From an uncultured Vampirovibrio sp. (GTDB taxonomy: Bacteria; Cyanobacteriota; Vampirovibrionia; Gastranaerophilales; Gastranaerophilaceae), in NCBI GenBank assembly GCA_910579975.1, contig CAJTWU010000020.1, positions 1 to 28,365 on the forward strand: a stretch of DNA of 28,365 nucleotides, read 5' to 3'. The notes beneath the pieces are model-generated. The model ran no database searches, had not been told where the DNA came from, and was given only the letters and a program-made list of their open reading frames with translations. Positions within the stretch are counted from its first letter, which is position 1. Each line of letters begins with the position of its first letter. Position numbers and translations under genes: made by a program. Shown piece by piece: positions 15,765-22,972 of the stretch.

Positions 15765-17889
15765 ATTGTTTTAGTTCTTCCATCCTTGACTTTGCATACT
15801 GCAAATATTCATCTTCCGTAGTATAAGCTGATATAAATGTATTGTAATATTTATAGGCTTCCTTATAGTTTTCCAAACTATCATAATCAACTGCAAGCAT
15901 ATAATTTGCAATCGGTAATTCATTAGTATTTTTTAAAGCTTGTAAATAATCATTAATAGCTAATTGTGGCTTTTTCTGTTCATCATATATCAGACCTCTG
16001 TAATAATAAGCATAAGCATTATTAGCTTCTTTTTTCAAAACTTCATTAAACTTAGTTAAGGCACTTTCAAAATTATTTTTTTCATAAAGTCCGATTGCTT
16101 CACCTAAAGCAGCTAATGAGTAATTTTGCAACACATAAGGCAATAAATTTTTAGCTTCAGAATTTGGATTTAATTTTACAGCTTTTTTCAAGTAAGTTTC
16201 TGCTTCTATCCATTTTTGTTGTTCAGAATACAAATAGCCGATATAATAAGGTATTTCTGCATTATTTGGAGTTAGTTTCTCCGCTTTTTGATAAGACTCA
16301 ATTGCTTTATCAAAGTTTTCTAAAGCCTGATAACACGCAGCGGCACCCAGCAAAGAGTCTTCATTTGCCGGACTTACAGCCAAATATTGCGATAGTGCTT
16401 TTTTATAATCTTTACTTTCGTAACTTGCAGAAGCATCTGCTAAAGCAGTTGATAAATTATCTTTTTGAACATCTTGTAAAGTCTTCAATACAAGGTTATT
16501 TGAAGGAAATTTTGATTTAGCAGTATTTAAAATACTTTGCGCGTTTTTGTAATCATTTTGTGCTGCATAACAAATTGCCAAATTTATATAGGCATCTACA
16601 TTATTAGAATTAGTATTTATAACTGCTCTATAAGCATTTATAGCTTCATTTAATTTGTTTTCTTTATGCAGTTTGTAAGCATAGTCATATAATAAAGCCT
16701 GATTAGTTTTATCCGGATTTTGACTTAAATAAGCAACATACTCTTGAGGTGACATTGCCTCACGCATTACACTTGCAATTTCAGCTTTTGCTGTTGAATT
16801 AGCAGGATCAAGAGATAGAACTTTTTTATAAAGACTCAATGCCTCCTTTTTATTACCCAATTCAGATAAAGCTTGAGCCTTGTACAAATTAGCCTGAACA
16901 TTATCAGGATATAGAGTTAAAACAGAATCATAAGACTTAATAGCTTTTTGATAATCTTTCTTTTGTTGGAATAAAGTTCCAACATTCAAGCGAGTGTTAA
17001 CATTATTAGGATTAAGTTGTTCAGCCTTACTGTAATACCCGAATGCACTTTCAAAATCACCTTGTGCCTGTTTTATAGCACCTATATTTGCGTTTAGTTC
17101 TGCATCAGAAGGTGTTTGAGCAAGTTTTTTCAAATAAATACGCTCAAGAGCATAAAGAACTTCCATATCACCTTTACTATTTGCAAGCGCTGCATTATAT
17201 TGTGTTACAGCTTCATCATAACGTCCGAGTTTGTCAAGAGTTCTTGCATATTTCATCCTTAAAGTGCTATTAGAAGGCTTTAAGTCAAGCGCAATTTTAT
17301 AATAATCAGCCGAACGTTGTTCGTTGCCCAAAAGTTTCATCAAATCAGCAATTTGAGCGTTAGACTCAGAGGCGATATTTTCACTTTGAGCAGCTTGAGA
17401 AAATTCATAGGCTGCAGCAGAGAAATTACCGGTTGCACGCAATTCTTCCGCTTTTTTAAAACGGGAAGAAGGTGTTTTATCAAAACTAACAACCTTTAAG
17501 CACTGACTCAAATTTTCCTGTGCAGAAGCAATCATACTTGCAGAGTTCTGTATGGATTGTTCTTTTGTAGGATACATTCTTAAATAGAAAAGTGCACTTC
17601 TAAAATCATTAGCAGCCTTATCATAGTTTTTCTCCTGATTAGCATAGTAAGTCGCACGAGCTAAATAAGAATTTATCAATCCAATCCTTGCAGAATTATC
17701 TAAAAAGTTTATACGCAATGCTTTTCTAAACTCTACTATAGCAGAAGAGTACTGTCCTTGTGTTAAATAACTTTGCGCAGCCTCATAATGCTGTACAAAA
17801 GATCCTGCTGAAGCCGACCAAACCGGTTCCTGAAATAATGCGCCGGACAACGCTAATATACAAACTGTCCCTAATACCTTTTTTCTCAT
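15751..17889 (-). CDS. Exported TPR-repeat protein, 712 aa
   Basis: Residues 1-26 are a Sec signal peptide (MRKK, hydrophobic core, cleavage near VWSA). There is no lipobox, so the product is probably periplasmic or surface-associated. The rest is about 16 tetratricopeptide repeats of 34 residues, clearly seen in units such as NIGAIKQAQGDFESAFGYYS and YYIGYLYSEQQKWIEAETYL, with Tyr, Ala and Pro at canonical positions. TPR arrays are protein-protein scaffolds; no catalytic domain is fused. No Shine-Dalgarno sequence precedes the ATG: the upstream minus-strand text is TAGAAT then 6 nt, so a leaderless mRNA is possible. The dihydrouridine synthase gene follows with overlap. The repeat family is certain; the partner is unknown. 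Confidence 0.9.
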   Translation of the reverse strand: MRKKVLGTVCILALSGALFQEPVWSASAGSFVQHYEAAQSYLTQGQYSSAIVEFRKALRINFLDNSARIGLINSYLARATYYANQEKNYDKAANDFRSALFYLRMYPTKEQSIQNSASMIASAQENLSQCLKVVSFDKTPSSRFKKAEELRATGNFSAAAYEFSQAAQSENIASESNAQIADLMKLLGNEQRSADYYKIALDLKPSNSTLRMKYARTLDKLGRYDEAVTQYNAALANSKGDMEVLYALERIYLKKLAQTPSDAELNANIGAIKQAQGDFESAFGYYSKAEQLNPNNVNTRLNVGTLFQQKKDYQKAIKSYDSVLTLYPDNVQANLYKAQALSELGNKKEALSLYKKVLSLDPANSTAKAEIASVMREAMSPQEYVAYLSQNPDKTNQALLYDYAYKLHKENKLNEAINAYRAVINTNSNNVDAYINLAICYAAQNDYKNAQSILNTAKSKFPSNNLVLKTLQDVQKDNLSTALADASASYESKDYKKALSQYLAVSPANEDSLLGAAACYQALENFDKAIESYQKAEKLTPNNAEIPYYIGYLYSEQQKWIEAETYLKKAVKLNPNSEAKNLLPYVLQNYSLAALGEAIGLYEKNNFESALTKFNEVLKKEANNAYAYYYRGLIYDEQKKPQLAINDYLQALKNTNELPIANYMLAVDYDSLENYKEAYKYYNTFISAYTTEDEYLQYAKSRMEELKQYVGG

Positions 17890-18089
17890 AACAATATTCT
17901 ACTACAAGATGAAAAAAATATATACTTGCCCAAATTACTAAAAAGAAAACGACCCGTTTTGGGAGTCGTTTAAAATTTATCTCTAATATTTTGGGAGGAG
18001 ATTTTGGGGATAGTTGATACAATGCATGTTACTATAAATTCCAAAATCATGGCACATGCCCAAAATAAATTTTTACAAAAGTTAATATA
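17890..18089. other. Intergenic region between coiled-coil 2 and TPR genes
   Basis: These 200 bp have no supported gene. They hold the hairpin at 17946-17972 and several short G-run motifs: TTTTGGGAG at 17957 and 17990, TTTTGGGGA near 18003, and TTTTGGGCA on minus near 18061. An untranslated RNA or extended 3' end is possible but not shown. Confidence 0.4.
17946..17972 (-). terminator. Terminator upstream of the TPR gene
   Basis: AAACGACCC (17947-17955) pairs with GGG and GTCGTTT (17961-17971) with one bulged A and a GTTTT loop. On minus it is followed by TTTTCTTTTT. It lies about 120 nt past the stop of the 312-aa coiled-coil gene, so that transcript would have a long 3' tail. Confidence 0.75.
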
Positions 18090-19028
18090 TTAAGCGCCTA
18101 TTGATTTTTTACCTCTGAATTGATAAGTATGCAAATTCGAGAAAAATGTATCAATTGTTTTATTTTCACCGACAGCATATTCATCATAATAAGCATCGCG
18201 CTGTATTTCTAAATCACCCATAATTGAATTGAAATCTTCTTGTTTTTTAGCTCCATTTAATTTTTTGACTAAACCTGTGATATAACCGGTTTCGTTATTT
18301 TTTAAATTGTCAATTGAATCTTGTGACTTAGCTTTTTTCAATTGTTTCTCATATTCTTTAACATCATCAACGGCTTTTGTCAATTTAGTAATTTCTTGTA
18401 TTTTAGCAGCTTCGACTCTTTTAGCTTCTTCAAGCTCTTGTTGTTTTGCTGCAACAACTGGCTCTTCTTTCTTATATTCACCTATCAATCTGTCATATTC
18501 ACTTTTTAGTTGATGATATTGGGTTCTTGTTGCTTGATCCTTAAAAATATCAACTTCAATCTCTTTTTGATTAAATTGTCCTAAAAGAGTTTTAAGTTCA
18601 CCAATTCTTGTTGATTTTGCATTCAATGCTGTTGACAAACTATTATATTCAGAAGTTAATTTTTGAACATTTGATGTTAATGAAGGTAAATCATTTTTAG
18701 CTGTTTGCAAAGCTAAAGTTAAATCTTCTACACTCTGACAATTATTAGCTGTAAGTATTCTTTGAATACCTTGTTGAGCATTAGCCGCCATTGTTTGATT
18801 AGAAGTATCTTCTTCTTGACTCTTTGAAGATGAACCACCTCCACCAAAAGCACCATCTGCAGCATAGCAAGCTATACCACTAATAAGTTGAGGAAGAAGA
18901 GTTGCACCAAGAACTCCCAATGTTGTATGAGAACCGTTAGGATTTCTTAAACGATTTTCTCTGGCAATATCAATCTGCTCATTGCCTTTGCCATAAATAT
19001 TAAATTCACCGCTGGTTAATCGTCCCAT
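18090..19028 (-). CDS. Coiled-coil protein 2, unrecognised, 312 aa
   Basis: I do not recognise a family. The first 35 residues are polar. Residues about 36-62 are hydrophobic and Gly/Ala-rich (TTLGVLGATLLPQLISGIAC), followed by a GGGGSSSKS linker. Residues about 105-245 have long heptad-like Leu/Lys/Glu helices, predicted to form a coiled coil (QQELEEAKRVEAAKIQEITK). There is no classic Sec signal peptide and no enzyme motif. A weak purine-rich stretch (AAGAAG, AAAGATGG) precedes the ATG. It has the same order of parts as the next gene upstream (short N-terminus, hydrophobic Gly-rich segment, coiled coil) and shares its promoter segment, but the sequences do not align convincingly by eye. A cell-envelope or exported structural role is only a guess. 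Confidence 0.75.
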   Translation of the reverse strand: MGRLTSGEFNIYGKGNEQIDIARENRLRNPNGSHTTLGVLGATLLPQLISGIACYAADGAFGGGGSSSKSQEEDTSNQTMAANAQQGIQRILTANNCQSVEDLTLALQTAKNDLPSLTSNVQKLTSEYNSLSTALNAKSTRIGELKTLLGQFNQKEIEVDIFKDQATRTQYHQLKSEYDRLIGEYKKEEPVVAAKQQELEEAKRVEAAKIQEITKLTKAVDDVKEYEKQLKKAKSQDSIDNLKNNETGYITGLVKKLNGAKKQEDFNSIMGDLEIQRDAYYDEYAVGENKTIDTFFSNLHTYQFRGKKSIGA

Positions 19029-19048
19029 TATGCCATCTTTCTTCTTAA

Positions 19049-19088
19049 TCTTACATATATATAAAGTATATAAAAAGGGCTCGATTTC
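19049..19088 (-). promoter_or_regulatory. Promoter segment of coiled-coil gene 2 (repeat copy)
   Basis: A 40-bp block from GAAATCGAG to TATATATGTAAGA on minus is 35/40 identical by eye to 20198-20237 upstream of the other coiled-coil gene. It holds TATACT (a good -10) and a downstream TATATATGT. Its upstream part coincides with the preceding gene's terminator stem. Confidence 0.55.
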
Positions 19089-19104
19089 ATAATCGAGCCC
19101 TTTT
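19073..19104 (-). terminator. Terminator of coiled-coil gene 1
   Basis: A perfect 14-bp stem, AAAAGGGCTCGATT (19073-19086) with its complement (19091-19104), has a 4-base loop. On minus it ends in TTTTTATAT. It lies 20 bp past the stop codon and overlaps the promoter segment of the next gene. Confidence 0.9.
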
Positions 19105-19123
19105 GTTACAAAAGTTTACATTA

Positions 19124-20176
19124 TTAAATATTTTGTTCTTCTTTAATGATTTTTATAGCAGCTTGCAAGTTTCTATCACCTTGATCTTTTGCCGGAAGTA
19201 CATTCCATAATTGAACTAATTGGTTAGCATATAGTTTCATTTTAGCTGTATCATTAACGCCTTTAGCATTTCTATATTGTTGAATTGCGTATCTGATATC
19301 ACCCTTAGTTGCTTCGGTCTCAACTTCAGTATCAACACCATCAACTTGTTTAGTTATTTTTGTTTTGAGATTTCCATCTTCACTAAATTTTGCTTCATAC
19401 GCTTCTTGTTTACTTTGTTGATAGCCATGACCATCTGCTTTATCAAGAATTTTATCAGTTGTTTCGTGTTTTAGTTGAGCTTCAAGTTTGTCTATCTGTT
19501 CTGTTACTGTATCATATGCACTCTGAGCTTCACTTTTTGCTGTTTCTGCAGCTTCATATGCTTTTTTAGCCTTTTCCTTTGCTGTTTTTAAAGCAGACTC
19601 TTTCTCTTTAGCCTCTTTTTGTTCTAATGCATTCTTATATTCAGTTTCATTCGGTAAAGGAGTAGTTCCTTCATATTTATTACCAGTTTCAACATAATCT
19701 CTATATAAACGAATAGTTTCTGCTACTTCTGCTGCATTATAATCAGCTAAAATTGCTTGATTATCTTCATAAGCCTTTTTAGCACCACTCTTGCCATCAG
19801 CACCAAGATATGCTTCTTTTGCTGTATCAAAAGCAGTATTGGCTTTTTCTAATTTTCCAGCCAATTCAGTTTGTTGGGTTTTCAATGTTTCCAATTGAGC
19901 TTCTGGAGCATCTGCTTGTTTAGCTTTTCTAGCAGACATTGCTTGACCTAAGAAACCGAACAAACATTGAACACCGACATTTGCTACTGCATAACCAGCC
20001 ATTGCATCATAGTTGTAAGAACCGTCACAGCTTTGGAACATGTTGCATCCGCCCAACATACCTCCTATGTTGAAACCGCCCATACCCATTCCAAGACCGC
20101 CGCCTAGAAAGTTTTGGTAGCCCATTGATGAGCCCATACCAAGCATATTCAATTGTGAATTAAAGCCTAATGTCAT
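19124..20176 (-). CDS. Coiled-coil protein 1 with Gly/Met-rich N-terminus, 350 aa
   Basis: I do not recognise a family. Residues 1-43 are strikingly Gly/Met-rich (LGGGLGMGMGGFNIGGMLGG), followed by two cysteines (C44, C50) and a hydrophobic segment at about 58-80 (AMAGYAVANVGVQCLFGFLG). Residues about 92-135 and 175-245 are Ala/Lys/Glu-rich coiled coil (KEKAKKAYEAAETAKSEAQS). The C-terminal 100 residues are mixed alpha-helical. There is no Sec signal peptide. GGAAAG about 9 nt before the ATG is the likely ribosome site. It has its own promoter in the 68-bp gap after the methyltransferase gene and its own terminator. Its architecture parallels the next gene. Membrane association is inferred from the hydrophobic segment only. 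Confidence 0.75.
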   Translation of the reverse strand: MTLGFNSQLNMLGMGSSMGYQNFLGGGLGMGMGGFNIGGMLGGCNMFQSCDGSYNYDAMAGYAVANVGVQCLFGFLGQAMSARKAKQADAPEAQLETLKTQQTELAGKLEKANTAFDTAKEAYLGADGKSGAKKAYEDNQAILADYNAAEVAETIRLYRDYVETGNKYEGTTPLPNETEYKNALEQKEAKEKESALKTAKEKAKKAYEAAETAKSEAQSAYDTVTEQIDKLEAQLKHETTDKILDKADGHGYQQSKQEAYEAKFSEDGNLKTKITKQVDGVDTEVETEATKGDIRYAIQQYRNAKGVNDTAKMKLYANQLVQLWNVLPAKDQGDRNLQAAIKIIKEEQNI

Positions 20177-20197
20177 CTTTTAACTTTCCATCTTTTG

Positions 20198-20237
20198 TCT
20201 TACATATATAATAAGTATATAAATAAGACTCGATTTC
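20198..20237 (-). promoter_or_regulatory. Promoter segment of coiled-coil gene 1 (repeat copy)
   Basis: Partner of 19049-19088. On minus it contains TATACT (20219-20214), about 38 nt before the ATG, with TTGAAA or TTTTGA upstream at slightly short spacing. The similarity continues weakly to a shared TTTGTAACAA, which here is part of the upstream gene's last codons. Confidence 0.55.
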
Positions 20238-20244
20238 AAAAGAG

Positions 20245-21612
20245 TTAATTATTGTTACAAATGTTCACAATTGCTACATTTTCTATATGATATGTATGAG
20301 GAAACATGTCAAACGGCTGCACAAATTCAACATTACAGCCTTTCTCTGTTAAATATTTCAAATCACGTGCAAGTGTTGCCGGATTACAGGAAACATAAAT
20401 AATTTTATTCTTTGTTAATTGCAGTGCATAATCCAAGCTTTCAGTTGTACAACCTTTTCTCGGAGGATCAAGAACTGTAACATCAAACTTTCTTCCCTTT
20501 GTTTTTAATTCTTTTTCAAAAAACATGCCTGCATCCATATTATGAAGCTCAACATTTTTTATCCCGTTTTCTTTAATAATTTTATCAGCCAAAATTACAG
20601 AAGCTTTGACTTCTTCCACACTCACAACTTTTTTTGCAATATCAGAAAGACATATACCAAAAGTCGTAATACCAGCATAAGCATCTAAAATAAGCGGATT
20701 TTCAAAATTCTTTGAAATATAATTTTTTACATATCTAAAAATATTATCGGCACTTTTTGGATTTACCTGAAAGAAAGTTTCAGCCCCAATTTTAAAGATT
20801 TTATCGCAAAGCTGCTCTTCAATATATCCTTCACCTTCCAGAATTTGAGTTTCTTTACCTAAAATAAGATTAGTCTTTTGTGAATTAAAATTTACACACA
20901 CACCAACTACATTATCGAGTTCGGTAAAAATTCTATTTGCTAATTTTTTAAGTTTATCAAATACTCTCGTAGAATTAACTACAAGAATTACAAGGTTTTT
21001 TCCGTTATATGCAGAAGAACGGATAACTACATGTCTCAAATCACCGGCATGGCTTTTTTCTTTATAGCCGCTAATACCACATTCCTGTGCTGCTACACGA
21101 ATAAATTCAATAATTTTGTCGCAATATTCAGGTTGTATAGGACAATATTTAATATTAACAAGTTCATGTGAGGCCGGTTTATAATACCCGGCAAGAATTC
21201 TTTTTGAATCTCTTGTTTCTGAAATAGGGTATTGAATTTTATGACGGTATTCCTTATTTTGAGGGCTTGGAATTACATCTTTTACATCCAGCTTACCCCC
21301 ATAAATAGAATGCATTGTGTCTTCTACAATTTCTTTTTTGAGTTTCAATTGGTAATCATAGTCAATAAATTGCAGCTGGCATGCACCACAAACCTTTTGC
21401 ATAGGACAAATCGGATTTACTCTGTGAGGAGATGGTTCAATAAGCTCAACTATCTTTGCATTGGCAAAGTTCTTATTTTTCTTAGTTATCTGAACTCTAG
21501 CCTTATCACCGGGACAAGCCCCTTCAACAAATATTACATAACCATTGTCCTTGGCAATTCCATAGCCAAGATTAGATAGTTTTTCGATTTCAACAGTAAG
21601 TTCTATTTGCAT
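20245..21612 (-). CDS. rlmD: 23S rRNA (uracil-5-)-methyltransferase, RlmD/RumA type
   Basis: A SAM-dependent enzyme forming 5-methyluridine in RNA. Residues 1-58 are a TRAM RNA-binding domain. Four cysteines for a 4Fe-4S cluster are seen: C69, C75, C78 (CPMQKVCGAC) and C157 (KYCPIQ). The methyltransferase domain shows FFQVN (280-284), the SAM loop LDAYAGITTFGI (309-320), DPPRKG (382-387), the catalytic Cys C409 in VSCNPATLARD and the base E444 in HIEN. The length of 455 aa is typical. The start overlaps the exonuclease gene by 10 bp, so it is probably translationally coupled in one operon. In many bacteria with a single enzyme of this family it is annotated RlmD or TrmFO-like by default; the exact target uridine cannot be read from the sequence. 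Confidence 0.93.
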   Translation of the reverse strand: MQIELTVEIEKLSNLGYGIAKDNGYVIFVEGACPGDKARVQITKKNKNFANAKIVELIEPSPHRVNPICPMQKVCGACQLQFIDYDYQLKLKKEIVEDTMHSIYGGKLDVKDVIPSPQNKEYRHKIQYPISETRDSKRILAGYYKPASHELVNIKYCPIQPEYCDKIIEFIRVAAQECGISGYKEKSHAGDLRHVVIRSSAYNGKNLVILVVNSTRVFDKLKKLANRIFTELDNVVGVCVNFNSQKTNLILGKETQILEGEGYIEEQLCDKIFKIGAETFFQVNPKSADNIFRYVKNYISKNFENPLILDAYAGITTFGICLSDIAKKVVSVEEVKASVILADKIIKENGIKNVELHNMDAGMFFEKELKTKGRKFDVTVLDPPRKGCTTESLDYALQLTKNKIIYVSCNPATLARDLKYLTEKGCNVEFVQPFDMFPHTYHIENVAIVNICNNN

Positions 21613-22520
21613 GGCTTAATCACTTGAATATTTCTGGTTTCAGTTAACTCTTGACGAGCATCTTTAATAATCTGCTTATATTCTTCAGACAAGCTTAAAC
21701 CATTACAAAGTCTATCTATAAAACCATTATTTAGTTTAACTGCTTTTTCCAGAGCACCTACGTGTTCAAGAACATCTTTGACATCATTAAACTCATAGCC
21801 AAAAGAATGTTTAGACTGATATACCATCACTTCTCCGGTTTCTGCTTCTAACGGCGCCCCGCCAAGCTCAAAGTGCAGTTTAAAAATCGATTTTAAATCT
21901 TGCAGCTCTGCTTGCATAGTCGCAATACTTTGTTGAATTCTCAAATATCTATCAAACAAATAATCAACATTTTCAAGTTGTTTTTTCTGCCAATCAAGTC
22001 TTTGAAGATAAAGTTTTTTCAACTTAGGATAAGCAAGTGCTAATCCCATAGTATCAGCCATAGCTCTATGGTGGTTATTGAGTTCTACATTAAATCTGTT
22101 TGTTAAAGCTTCTAATCCATGAGATTCTAAATCAGGAGCAATCTCTTTAAACATAATTTGGGTATCAATTCTTGGATTTGTTAAAGTCTGACCCATTACA
22201 CGTTTTTTAGCTTCGTTAAGGAATGAATAATCAAAAATGGCATTGTGAGCAACTATTGGATAATCTCCAATAAATTCCAGAATTTTGGGTAAAGCTTCTT
22301 CTTCAGTTGGTGCATCAGCAACCATTTCTTCAGAAATCCCGTGAACAGCCATAGATGATTTTCTAATATGTTGATGCGGATTAATAAGAGTCTGAAACTC
22401 GTCTTTGATTTTTCCATTTTCAAGTCTTACCGCTGCAAATTCAATAATTCTCTCTCTGGTATAGTCTAAACCAGTAGTTTCTGTATCAAGTACTATTTCT
22501 ATTTCTTTCTTTCTCGGCAT
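21603..22520 (-). CDS. DEDDh 3'-5' exonuclease (DnaQ/PolC epsilon-like), 305 aa
   Basis: The N-terminal 160 residues are a DEDDh exonuclease fold like the proofreading subunit of DNA polymerase III. D12 and E14 lie in LDTETTGLD, D97 in AHNAIFDYSFL, and H151/D156 in HRAMAD. All five catalytic positions are present. The remaining 145 residues are helical and unrecognised; longer than a minimal epsilon domain, so this may be a stand-alone repair or RNA-processing exonuclease rather than the replicative proofreader. A GAGGAT ribosome site lies about 6 nt before the ATG. It is the first gene of a two-gene operon with the methyltransferase, preceded by a leader hairpin and divergent from thioredoxin. 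Confidence 0.88.
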   Translation of the reverse strand: MPRKKEIEIVLDTETTGLDYTRERIIEFAAVRLENGKIKDEFQTLINPHQHIRKSSMAVHGISEEMVADAPTEEEALPKILEFIGDYPIVAHNAIFDYSFLNEAKKRVMGQTLTNPRIDTQIMFKEIAPDLESHGLEALTNRFNVELNNHHRAMADTMGLALAYPKLKKLYLQRLDWQKKQLENVDYLFDRYLRIQQSIATMQAELQDLKSIFKLHFELGGAPLEAETGEVMVYQSKHSFGYEFNDVKDVLEHVGALEKAVKLNNGFIDRLCNGLSLSEEYKQIIKDARQELTETRNIQVIKPCK

Positions 22521-22534
22521 TTTTTATCCTCTAG

Positions 22535-22552
22535 GGGTAATTCTAATTACCC
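22535..22552 (-). promoter_or_regulatory. Inverted repeat in the exonuclease gene leader
   Basis: GGGTAATT and AATTACCC are separated by 2 bp. In RNA this gives a 7-bp stem with a 4-base loop a few bases before the ribosome site. It may be a DNA operator or a translation-control hairpin. Confidence 0.45.
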
Positions 22553-22571
22553 TTTCTACTCCTCACTTAAT

Positions 22572-22604
22572 ATGATAGCATAAACATAAAAGATATGGTA
22601 TAGT
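22572..22604. promoter_or_regulatory. Divergent promoters of exonuclease and thioredoxin genes
   Basis: Minus: TATCAT (22577-22572) preceded by TGC as an extended -10, leaving a 45-nt leader for the exonuclease. Plus: TATAGT (22599-22604) preceded by TGG, leaving a leader of about 15 nt for thioredoxin. Neither has a good -35, consistent with extended -10 promoters. Confidence 0.45.
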
Positions 22605-22625
22605 TGAACAAAAGGAGAGAAATAT

Positions 22626-22943
22626 ATGGTTCAGGAAATTAATACAGAAAACTTTGATAAAGAAGTTATTTCACACAATGGCGTTATTGTAGTAGATTTT
22701 TTTGCTAACTGGTGTGGTCCTTGCAGAAAACTTGGTCCTATTTTAGAAGAAGTTGAACAAGAATTGTCTTCTAAGGTTAAGTTTGCGAAAATCAATACTG
22801 ATGACAACTTAGAAATGGCAAAAAAATATCAGGTAAGCGGACTTCCAACCTTAATGGTATTTAAAGACGGAGAAACTGTTGAAAGAATGGTTGGATTAAT
22901 GCCAAAGAGTTCAATAATTACAAATATTGAAAAACACGTTTAA
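22626..22943 (+). CDS. trxA: Thioredoxin
   Basis: A small cytoplasmic disulfide reductant that donates electrons to ribonucleotide reductase, peroxiredoxins and others. The active site is WCGPC (C30, C33), preceded by VVDFFAN; the cis-proline is P74 in SGLPT, and the C-terminal Gly-containing VGLMPKS segment is present. At 105 aa it is a standard single-domain thioredoxin without a signal peptide. A strong AAAGGAG lies 8 nt before the ATG. It is monocistronic, divergent from the exonuclease gene and convergent with UDP-glucose dehydrogenase. No thioredoxin reductase is nearby. Confidence 0.98.
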   Translation: MVQEINTENFDKEVISHNGVIVVDFFANWCGPCRKLGPILEEVEQELSSKVKFAKINTDDNLEMAKKYQVSGLPTLMVFKDGETVERMVGLMPKSSIITNIEKHV

Positions 22944-22946
22944 AAT

Positions 22947-22972
22947 AAAAGGGCTTTTAAAAAGCCCTTTTT
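22947..22972. terminator. Bidirectional terminator between trxA and ugd
   Basis: The 11-bp stem AAAAGGGCTTT/AAAGCCCTTTT (22947-22957, 22961-22971) has a 3-base loop and A and T tracts at both ends. It immediately follows the thioredoxin stop and overlaps the dehydrogenase TAA. Confidence 0.9.

Noticed and set aside
17957..18010. G-quadruplex from the TTTTGGG runs
   Set aside because: There are too few GGG tracts at suitable spacing for a stable three-layer structure.
17783..18022. 79-codon minus frame over the TPR signal peptide
   Set aside because: TTG start with no ribosome site, crosses a terminator hairpin and overlaps a gene with a clear signal peptide.
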